From Saccharina japonica (Eukaryota > Sar > Phaeophyceae > Laminariales > Laminariaceae), in NCBI GenBank assembly GCA_008828725.1, contig MEHQ01000097.1, positions 1-64,000 on the forward strand: a stretch of 64,000 nt of DNA, in the 5' to 3' direction. Position 1 is the stretch's first letter; every line of letters begins with the position of its first letter. Positions 56,175 to 64,000 of the stretch are shown here, one piece after another. The position numbers and the translations under genes are program-made. Under the pieces are notes generated by a model that saw nothing but the letters and a program-made list of their open reading frames with translations, ran no database searches and was not told the origin of the DNA.

Positions 56175-56807
56175 CCATATGGCACCCAAGGTTTATGACA
56201 ATCCTCGCTCAAGGAGCTAAATATATGTCCCCCCAACAACCAGATTTATGGGAGAAAACGTAGGGCGAGTAACCCCGGTCTAGAGCGTACGTAGACATCG
56301 TTCCAACATTTCTGTGATTGAGGAACTCCGTCGAGTCAGAAACTAGATTTTGCTTCGGAACGCAAAAACAAACATTGCTACTCGTACCTCAGATCACAGC
56401 GCGCACCTATACCGGTATTGTTTGTTAAGCTATTTTCAATTGCCTGGCCTTACCAACTACTACGGATTTGGTACTTGTAGTGCATTCCGAGCACTATGAC
56501 CGACCATAAACAGAGCACGTACGTATCGTATCCCCCTGTCAGTTTCCCTGGGGTGTTTAGTTCCGATGATATTTGTTTTTCCGTCGGAATAAAATATATG
56601 TTGTACGTAAAGTAAACCCGGTGCCCTACGTATATCATGGTGCCCTACGTATATCATGGGGCTATAGGTATGGATATCGAAATGAATGGTACATACCGGG
56701 CGGAAACATGCGGGGAAGCTCCTCCACCATATGAATAGGCTCGTCAGTGATGCATATATCGGGTATCAACGCCTTCTACGAGCCGAATATACACTTCGTG
56801 TAGTAGT

Positions 56808-56925
56808 CCGAAAACAAACGTACCAGTAAATATTGACAGTATCCGGTGGTTACTCACGTGAGGAGCTCAACCGGTCGGAAAATATGAAGCCAAAACGTGG
56901 TGCCCCTACCCTGGGATTGCTAAGA
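56808..56925 (-). mobile_element. Family B fragment
   Basis: CCGGTGGTTACTCACGTGAG to CCCTACCCTGGGATTGC, the right half of family B only. Confidence 0.7.
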
Positions 56926-56993
56926 GGAACTACCCGATAAGGCATACGCCTTAGAAGGCATGCCTTATCGTGAGAACACACGTGTGTAATTCA

Positions 56994-57260
56994 GACGCAT
57001 GCTACCGTTGTAGAGGTGCATCACGTTTGTTTCTGAGGGTGGTCACCTATATATCACCCCAACATTTGGTCTTTGGAGGGAAATCCAAGTGTTACCCAAT
57101 GAAAACTCCCAAAGCCTGAGCACACAACGAGACATTTTGCGACACTAAAAAAATCGAAATTCAGACCATTTAGGGTTATATATAGAATAGAGAGGACCGT
57201 CATTTAGAAAACGTTTTAAACAAACAAAATACTGTACGTACATATTTCGTAGCCCGCATC
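56994..57260 (+). mobile_element. Family A MITE
   Basis: GACGCATGCTACCGTTGTAG to TTCGTAGCCCGCATC. Flanks TTCA/TTCC match in three of four positions. Confidence 0.78.
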
Positions 57261-57482
57261 TTCCCACGATATTCGATGGATACCTACCACGTATATACGC
57301 CATCGGGTGTTCTCAAACCTGTATGCTTTCTCGGAGGTGAGGGGTTTGGGTGAGGTTGCAGACCGCTCCCTCACTCAAATGAGGATCTTCAGAGAAAAAC
57401 TGTAGGAGCATCCGGCGCGTGATATACGATATCGGTAGTATATACCGTTTTTTTTGCTAGATTTGTTTCTGAATGACGGGGG

Positions 57483-57744
57483 GACGCATGCTACGATAGA
57501 GGTGCACCATGTTTTTGCCTTGGAAGGGTGGTTACTTGAAGAGCTCTACTCCTCACCCCAGACTGATCATTAAGGGAGGAAAGTAAAAGTGCCATCCGAT
57601 TTAAACTCCCATGGCCGAAGCAAACAGGGAACAATATTGCAACGAAATAATGACAGTCCGCCGAGTTTGGGTTATAAGGAGCTCGATCATTCAGAAACCA
57701 TTTCAGCCAAAATAAGGTATACCTTCTCTATCGTAGCACGCGTC
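57483..57744 (+). mobile_element. Nested family A MITE (GGGG flanks)
   Basis: GACGCATGCTACGATAGAGG to CTATCGTAGCACGCGTC, flanked by G runs, so a GGGG duplication is compatible but its exact limits are not fixed. Confidence 0.87.
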
Positions 57745-57847
57745 GGGGGCTCCTTGACCTAAACTATTAATAGGACGGAAGTTCGATTGTCTTGTTGCAA
57801 ATGTGTTCGATGGTATGGTTAGGCGACGGGATCGGTCATCGGGTAGC

Positions 57848-58123
57848 GACGCGTGTTACGATAGAGGTAGAGGTATACCGTTTTCTGGCTGAAATTGTTT
57901 CGGGAGGACGGGGCTCCTTAACCCAAAATCGTCGGATTTTCAGTCTTGTCACGCAATACGTTTAGTTGTGTACTCGGGGGCAATGGGATCGTTCATCGAG
58001 AAGCACTTTTTAGTTCGTCCAAAATGCTTTTTTTGTTGTTGAGGTATATACTGCAGAGCTCCTCAAGTGCCCACCCCCAGAAAATGTCCTGTATGCAGGT
58101 GCACCTCTACCGTAGCGTGCGTC
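57848..58123 (-). mobile_element. Nested family A MITE
   Basis: GACGCGTGTTACGATAGAGG to CTACCGTAGCGTGCGTC, containing CCTGTATGCAGGTGCACC near its right end. TAGC precedes it and occurs again five bases after its right end. Confidence 0.85.
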
Positions 58124-58178
58124 TAAAATAGCACTTGTATTTTCCTCCAACGTCAGTTTTCGGGTGAGATAAACGAGA

Positions 58179-58430
58179 GACGCATGCTACGGGTAGAGGT
58201 GTCGCCATATTTTTTTCTGCGCTCCTCACTTAAGGAGCGTCAAACCTCACCGAACAAAATGATTGTGGAGGAAAATAAAAGTGCTGCCGGATGATAAATT
58301 CCATGACCGAAGTATACTCTGAAAAATGTATTCGTCACAAAAATGAAAGTCCGACGAATTCGGGTTACGGAGTCCGATCGTTCAGGAAACAATTCAGCCA
58401 AAGCGTGCTTCCTCTACCGTAGCACGCGTC
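58179..58430 (+). mobile_element. Nested family A MITE with perfect GAGA duplication
   Basis: GACGCATGCTACGGGTAGAG to CTACCGTAGCACGCGTC, with GAGA at 58175-58178 and 58431-58434. ATTATTCGT-like subfamily. Confidence 0.92.
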
Positions 58431-58539
58431 GAGAGCTCCTCAAGTGACCACCCTCTCAGACAGAAACATGGTGCACCTGCATGCAGGCTACCGTAGCATG
58501 CGTCATCCCAAGTTTAGCCCATCCGACCACTGTGGCCAA

Positions 58540-58680
58540 AGGGGGGTACACGCTCCGTCCCGAAAGGGATGCGTGGTCCATGGTCAAATAACTACGGCAC
58601 GCAACAAACAAAACACCCCGTCCCCCTTCCCTCGTCCCCCCCTAATTCGAACGAACGAGGTGGGGGGGCGGGGGAAAATA
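58540..58680 (+). repeat. Family C-like segment with C-rich end
   Basis: ACGCTCCGTCCCGAAAGGGATG, cut to CGCTCCGTCCCGAAAGGGAT, and GGTCAAATAACTACGGCACG resemble family C. Confidence 0.5.
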
Positions 58681-58689
58681 ATGGCCGAG

Positions 58690-59620
58690 GCAGGTACCCC
58701 AGCGCGTGCTCACCGTCTGCCTCAAATTCAATTATGACGCGCTGGAAAAACAGATGCCTGCAGTACACGCCAGCATACACACTTGTGTTTTGGATTTTTT
58801 TTATTCTCGCTGGTGCATGCTATCGGCGCTACCGAGACCATTCCACCTCGTGATTGTCTGGGCTCCAACCTGCAACCCTATACTAGCCCTACCGTAGCCC
58901 GCCGTTACCCCTCGCTGCTTTACGGAGCTTGCAACGATGAGGTTGACACATTTGGGCCGATTAAAGCATGTCTAACAGATTCTGTGTATAATCCTTATCT
59001 GAAGTAGTCACCAAACATGATCGGATACCATTTTGTTATACACGGTGTAATTGGATCGATGACTACGTTCGATAGGCTAAGGTTACTAAGCGTAAACTTT
59101 GTTTTCTCAAAAATGTATTTTGGGGTGGATATAAGGAACATTCCGTCTATTAGTGAGGAGCTTGACAAAAATGGGGTTCTTCACCTCTGGTCTAGCAAAC
59201 GGCTTACTTACGCATTATAAGATCCGTGCTCCGGTAGAGGTTGCGTATTGTGAGCGGAGGCGTTTTCCACGGACGGGCTTGGGAGTGTGACGTTCTGTCT
59301 TGACAACAACACTGTGAGTCGCGTTCAAAACTCGGCAGGCACCCTCCCCTCCCCTCCCCTCCCCCCCCCCACCCCCCCCCCCCCCCCCCCCACCTTCCCT
59401 CGCCTCCCCTCCCGTTCCGTCCTCTCTCAATCCAACCCGGTCCGAATTAACGTAAACACGACACCGCCGCTATACCTTTCTCGGAAAACGCAGGGCGAGG
59501 ACATGGAGTAGCGCTCACGTGCACCCGTTTCCGGTGAGAGAAAACCAAATGAACCTAGACCCCAGGCTCTGAACCGTTTCCGTCGCACGATGTGGTATAG
59601 GGAGCGCACCCACACTTGAT
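58690..59620. other. ABCG intron 7, no exon identified
   Basis: Holds C-rich low-complexity sequence at 59340-59410 and unassigned sequence. A missing linker exon could hide here, but none has both a good splice pair and matching phase. Confidence 0.4.
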
Positions 59621-59629
59621 TATAGTATA

Positions 59630-59903
59630 GACGCGTGCTACGATTAGATAAGCTGCACTTTTTGGGTGAACTGTTTTCGGGAGATGACGGGGCTCTTTAG
59701 CTCCAAAATCGTCAGAAATTTCCGCTTTTGTGCTGCAACATTTTTCTTCTTATAAGTTAGGCCATGGGGATTGTCCATCTGGTATATTAGGCTTTCGTTT
59801 TCCTACAACGTCAGGTTTACGGTGACTTGTTAATCGTATTGAGCTCCTCAGAGAGAGAGGCCTCAGAAAACAAATGGTGAATCTTGTTTCCGTAGTATCC
59901 GTC
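59630..59903 (-). mobile_element. Family A MITE
   Basis: GACGCGTGCTACGATTAGAT to TTTCCGTAGTATCCGTC. Confidence 0.72.
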
Positions 59904-60175
59904 GTTTTAGTATAAAGAGCTCGATACATCACCCAAACAGCCTAGGTCTGTAACGGAAGCGATTGACCGACCAATATCACGGCAGTACAGTGTAGGTGTT
60001 GGTTTCTGTTAGTGTTTACCTTGTGAGGCAATATGTTGTCACTGGGACCGGTTGAGCGTCCCAAGTGAGTTAACCACCGGTTGTATAGAATTATATATAC
60101 TTTTCCTCGTATGTTTGTTGTAGGACTAGCTCATACAGCGCATACAGTGCGCGCATACAAATACTGGTCGGGTTC

Positions 60176-60365
60176 GACGCACGTGTTACGATGTAATAGG
60201 TGGTGGCACTCCACTTTCGCCTTCTGAGGGTGGTCGCTTAACGGACCTCCACACAGTACCCAAACACTTCCTTTAGGGGGGGAAATAAACGCGCTATGTG
60301 CCCGATGAACAATCCCATCCATGGCCTGCCTACGTAACGATACAAACAAAAATAGGAAGCATTAT
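60176..60365 (+). mobile_element. Family A MITE, 3' truncated
   Basis: GACGCACGTGTTACGATGTA, CTGAGGGTGGTCGCTTAACG and GATGAACAATCCCATCC in order; it breaks off before the right TIR. Confidence 0.6.
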
Positions 60366-60367
60366 AA

Positions 60368-60800
60368 CGCGTGCTACGATTTAAGTGGCGCTTTTTGCCC
60401 GATTTTTTTTTTCTGAATGATCGGGCTCCTTAGGGCCCGTTTTAACGATGAAAAAACAAATTCAATTGGGAAAAAAAAAAAATCAAATCCGCTCTTCATT
60501 GGTCAGGACCCGCACCACCACCCAGATTATACCCTAAGTTCCTAATCTTTGGTGCTGGTGCGTGTGTTGACCAATGAAAAGCGTATTTGAATTTTATTTT
60601 TTCACAAATTGAATTTATTTTGTACTCGTTAATAGTATGCCCCTTAACCCAAAATCTTTGGTGTTTCGGTCTTGGTTCGCAGTAGTTTTCAGTGTACAGT
60701 CAGGCCATTGGGTAGCACTTGAAGTTTTCTCCAAAATGGATATTTGGGTGAGGTATATAGCTCCAAAAACACATGGGGCACCTCTACCGTAGCATGTGTC
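60368..60800 (-). mobile_element. Family A MITE with a Harbinger-like insertion
   Basis: ACGCGTGCTACGATTTAAGT to CTACCGTAGCATGTGTC. The insertion is at 60433-60643. Confidence 0.83.
60433..60643. mobile_element. GGGCCC-ended Harbinger-like MITE (family H), one end mutated
   Basis: GGGCCCGTTTTAACGATG at the left; the right end reads TTAATAGTATGCCCC. TTA lies on both sides (60430-60432, 60644-60646). Same inner inverted pair as the 38719 copy. Confidence 0.82.
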
Positions 60801-61354
60801 ATATCAAAACGGAAAATTCTAACGATTTTGGGGGGTTAAGGAGACCCGTAGTTCAGAAAACGTTATCTGCCACGGTGTGCTATATGTATCGCAGCACGCG
60901 TCGGATTGCGCGAACAGCGTTCTTCGAAGTTATGTCCTCATTCGGGGGACTTACCAATAGTATTGAGAGAGGTCAGAAATAAGTAGACACCCCTGCAAGG
61001 CAGGGCATTGGTCACGGTGTACACGGCTCGATGAGAAACAAAACGCCCTCCTACAGCCTACGTAGGTCTGTAACGACATCGTGATTGAACCGTGTTACGT
61101 TTTGGCAAATTTGGTCTTTAATTTTTTGTTTTCTGAACGATGGAGCTCTTCCTCAACCCATAGATATTCGTCTCTGAATGCATTCCTTGTTTTAAAACAA
61201 AAACTGAACTTGTGGTTTTACCTACGTAGGCCGTCCGGGGGGCTGTTCATCGAATTGTACCTCTAACGTTTTTGTTCAGATCAGTTTTTGACTTTCTGTT
61301 AGTATAGATATCCTTAAGTAAGAAGCCGCAGAGAAAAAATGGTGCCCATCTCTA

Positions 61355-61604
61355 GACGCGTGCTACGGTAGAGGTAGCACGTTTTCGCTGGATCGTTTTC
61401 TGAACGATCGGGCTTCTCAACAAAAATTCGTCGGACTTTCATTCTTGTGACGAAATATGTTTCAGACTATACTTCGATCATGCAATTTCTCACCCGGCAG
61501 CACTTTGACTTTCCTTTAAAATCATTGTTTCGGTGAGGTATGACGCTCCTTAAGTAAGGAGCTCGGAAAAAAAACAATGGTGCACCTCTATCGTAGCATG
61601 CGTC
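61355..61604 (-). mobile_element. Family A MITE
   Basis: GACGCGTGCTACGGTAGAGG to CTATCGTAGCATGCGTC. Confidence 0.85.
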
Positions 61605-61779
61605 TCATAACGTACAAGGGAAAATATGTCACAAGTGTAAGCATGAACGAATGTAAGCCTATTTATTTATTTTAGAATCGCCATCCGTCACAAATATATA
61701 TATATGTATATGTCGGCTTGAAAAAAAAAACGTGTTACTCGTATAGATACACCTCTATAATAGTAAAAAGAGCCCTTCA

Positions 61780-62057
61780 AAGCGTGCTACGATAGAGGTA
61801 GAACTTTTTTTGTTGGAAAAAGGTTTCTGAATAACGGAGCTCCTTAACCCAAATCCGTTCGTCGGTTGTTCATTCTCGTGTTGCCATGTTGTCCACATCG
61901 AACGTTAGGCCTTGCGATTGTTCATCGGGTATATATAGCACTTTTGGTTTCCCTTTTCTCAGAATCATTGTTTTGGGTGAAGTATAGAGCTCCTCATGTG
62001 ACCACCCTTATATGGCAAAAATACATGCTGAACCCCTACCTTAAGGTAGCATGGGTC
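61780..62057 (-). mobile_element. Family A MITE abutting an ABCG exon
   Basis: AAAGCGTGCTACGATAGAGG to CCTTAAGGTAGCATGGGTC, ending about 10 bp before the proposed exon 8 start. Confidence 0.8.
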
Positions 62058-62067
62058 CTTCCTCGAG

Positions 62068-62338
62068 AGCAACGGATGCCTTCTCGGGCCTGAACGTCGT
62101 TACCGTTGGTCAGGATGAGACGGACACCACGACCACCATCGCTGCGGGGAAGGGGGGGGAGACGAGTCACGGTTTTCGTGTGCCCACGTCAAAAAGCGAG
62201 GACGCGGTGGCAAGGGAGGGGGAGGAGGAGGGGCCGAGTTCGACTGGTACCCATATTGACCTCGATGCGGCGGTGGTTCCCTCGGCCGCTGTTGGTGGCG
62301 TCCAACGGAGCGTTCCAGACACGATATTGGATATGCTG
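62068..62338 (+). CDS. Probable ABCG exon 8: long acidic/Thr-rich linker
   Basis: Encodes ATDAFSGLNVVTVGQDETDT, then a Thr/Glu/Gly-rich stretch, then TGTHIDLDAAVVPSAAVGGV and SVPDTILDML. No domain; an expanded low-complexity linker between NBD and TMD is plausible for ABCG proteins. The acceptor is CCTTCCTCGAG (62067), the donor GTGAGA at 62339; phase 2 entry agrees with exon 7. An alternative donor GTGGCC at 62367 exists. The strongest evidence is phase plus a coding-like composition amid MITEs; no homology was recognised. Confidence 0.5.
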
Positions 62339-62404
62339 GTGAGAGGTGGTGACTGTCTGGACGCAGGTGGCCACCCCACCCCCTCCCCTGTGACAGTGTG
62401 GGTG

Positions 62405-62981
62405 GCTCGTGCTACGATAGGTAGGGGTAGCATTTTTTATCGTTTAAATCAGTTTTTGCATGTCGGGGTGCTCCTTAAGGGCCCATATTAACGAGTATAA
62501 AATAAATTCAATTTGGAAAAAATAAAATTCAAGTTCGCTTTTCATTGGTCAACACACGCACCAGCACCCCCCAAGATCCTCATATTTGGTGCTGGTGCTC
62601 GTGTTGACCAATGAAAAGCGGTTTTTTTTTTTTTTTTTCAAATTGAATTTTTGTTTTCTTCGTTAAAACGGGCCCTAACCCCTTAGGAACTGGTCCCACG
62701 GATTTGGGGTCAGACGACTTGGAATTAGTATAGGGCATTTTTTTCAGGTTAACCCAAAATCGCCGGAATGCCATTGTTTTTTGTTTTTCGACATATGATG
62801 TTTTGCATGCTTAGGCATATTGGAGGTTTCATTGGGTTTTTTCTTGTTTTTTTGTTTTTTTCTCGAAATCAGTTTCGGGCGGCTTACTAATGACTTACTA
62901 CTGTTAATAGTATAGGGCTTCTTAGGGGAGGAACAACCTCAGAACATACAATGTATGCACCTCTTTACCTCAGCATGTGTC
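62405..62981 (-). mobile_element. Family A MITE with Harbinger-like and family P insertions side by side
   Basis: CGTGCTACGATAGGTAGGGG to CTTTACCTCAGCATGTGTC. The internal TTAA site holds the family H element 62479-62675, followed directly by a family P element to TTAA 62749-62752. Confidence 0.83.
62479..62675. mobile_element. GGGCCC-ended Harbinger-like MITE (family H) with TAA duplication
   Basis: GGGCCCATATTAACGAGT to CGTTAAAACGGGCCC, with TAA at 62476-62478 and 62676-62678. Confidence 0.88.
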
Positions 62982-63149
62982 GCGCGCGTAACTACAACAC
63001 TTGTGTGGAGACATTGAAAATAGATTAGAAAACAAATCATAATGTTGTCGACAATGTGATCTCAAGTCGGTACACGCCTAGTGGGTGTGCTACTGGACAT
63101 CGATCGAATGTCTCCACACGCAAGACTCTTGTTCACGCCCACCCTGCAC

Positions 63150-63767
63150 GCGTGCTACGTACGATATTGGTAACATCTCTAGCCTGAAAACGTTTTCTGA
63201 ATGACCGGGCTCCTTAACCCAAAATCGCCGGAATAGAGATTTTTTGTGTCACACCTTTTTCCTTTTTTTTCGCTTAGGCCATGTGATTGTTCATCGGGTA
63301 GCACTTTCATTTTCCTATAGTATTATTTAGCGCTGCCGCCGATCATTCAATGTAAGTATTGGATTTGGATGAGGCCTCTTGCTCCGGCGGAGGGCCTCGC
63401 CCGAGATAAACTCCGCGCTGAGTGCGCTCTCAGCGCGGTGTCTCTCCCTGGAATTGAAAATGACCGTGCAGAAAAAGACTACCAATCAAGCTTGTAGGGT
63501 GGGTGGGAAGGTCTGTATTTTTCCTGCACCTATTACCCTGTTCCTCGCTGCTCGGCTCGCTCTCGACCGAATGATGGAGGGGCAGCACACCGAATCTCAT
63601 ACAACCGAACCAAAGCTGGAACCACCTCTTTTGTTCCAACGGTTGTTTCCCGCTGATTGGTCAACGATTTTACTCCAAAATAATCAGGTTTCGGGTGAGG
63701 TATCTGGAGCCTCTCGAATGACCACCCTCAGAAATAAGGTGATGCCCACCGTTACCGTAGCATGCGC
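63150..63767 (-). mobile_element. Family A MITE interrupted by an unidentified insertion
   Basis: CGCGTGCTACGTACGATATT to TTACCGTAGCATGCGCC. After CACTTTCATTTTCCT at about 63319 foreign sequence runs to about 63660, where GATTTTACTCCAAAATAATC resumes the family order. Confidence 0.75.
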
Positions 63768-63802
63768 CCTTGCGCAAGCGGGGGGGTCTCTCGACCCCCC
63801 TT

Positions 63803-64000
63803 GGACGTATGCTACGATAGAGGTTCACCATGTTTTTTCTGAGCTTCTCCGAAAAAATGATTTTGGAGGAAAATAAAAGTGCTGCCGGATGCGAAATCTC
63901 ATGACCGAAGTATTTCTAGAACATTATTCGTCACAAAAATGAAAGTCCGACGAATTCGGGTTAAGTAGCCCGATCGTTCAGAAAACGATCCAGCCAAAAA
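63803..64000 (+). mobile_element. Family A MITE running off the window
   Basis: GACGTATGCTACGATAGAGG through GATCCAGCCAAAAA; ATTATTCGT subfamily. The right TIR would lie just past 64000. Confidence 0.85.

Larger units (their letters stand above)
57414..58504 (-). mobile_element. Family A copy containing three further family A copies
   Basis: The outer pieces read GCGTGATATACGATATCGGT to CTGAATGACGGGG, GGGGCTCCTTGACC to CATCGGGTAGC, then TAGCACTTGTATTTTCC to AAACGAGA, and GAGAGCTCCTCAAGTGACC to GCTACCGTAGCATGCGTC. Read together they follow the family order. Insertions are at 57483-57744, 57848-58123 and 58179-58430. Confidence 0.87.

Overview
This is eukaryotic nuclear DNA with two large, intron-rich genes on the + strand. 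The introns and the upstream intergenic region are packed with small non-autonomous transposons. Introns follow GT-AG, with one clear GC-AG, and run from about 0.3 to 8.7 kb. Retroposons have tRNA-like heads and poly(A) tails. The gene content (a pectin-acetylesterase/Notum-type esterase and an ABCG half-transporter) would fit an alga or other protist with a large genome, but nothing here fixes the lineage. I see no bacterial, organellar, rRNA or CRISPR features, and no autonomous transposase.

Layout. 1-11.5 kb is gene-poor: at least eight copies of a tRNA-derived SINE, a hAT-like element with a perfect 8-bp target duplication (6224-7094), and microsatellites. 11.8-33.3 kb holds exons of a Notum/pectin acetylesterase-like gene: 11807-12137, 17227-17350, 17665-17787, 20566-20721, 26625-26744, 29411-29479 and 33132-33293. 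Adjacent exon phases agree. The catalytic Ser and probable Asp are visible. The N-terminus and the exon with the catalytic His were not found. The terminal exon has two degraded copies just upstream of it. Inside the first large intron is a minus-strand segment that reads like coding sequence of unknown identity (13162-13858).

36.3-62.3 kb holds eight exons of an ABCG (White/PDR-type half-transporter) gene in which all adjacent phases agree: Walker A, Q-loop, LSGGQ signature, Walker B, D-loop and H-loop, then a linker. The transmembrane half would lie beyond the window.

Mobile DNA. The dominant repeat is a MITE (called family A) of about 250-330 bp, present in nearly fifty copies, with ends like GACGCGTGCTACGATAGAGG. 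I could read perfect 4-bp target duplications at eleven insertions. Two smaller families (B and I) share the TIR core CTACGGTAGRGG, and B also shows 4-bp duplications. Other elements repeatedly insert into a single TTAA inside family A: 80-90 bp TTAA-flanked elements (family P), about 200-bp GGGCCC-ended elements with TTA/TAA duplications (Harbinger-like, family H), and one family B copy. A second hAT-like element (50280-51913) with subterminal repeat arrays also sits in a family A copy. One family A copy (57414-58504) contains three others.

Orientation convention: family A is called + when it reads from the GGTGCACC side towards GTTAAGGAGCC and CAGCCAAAAA.
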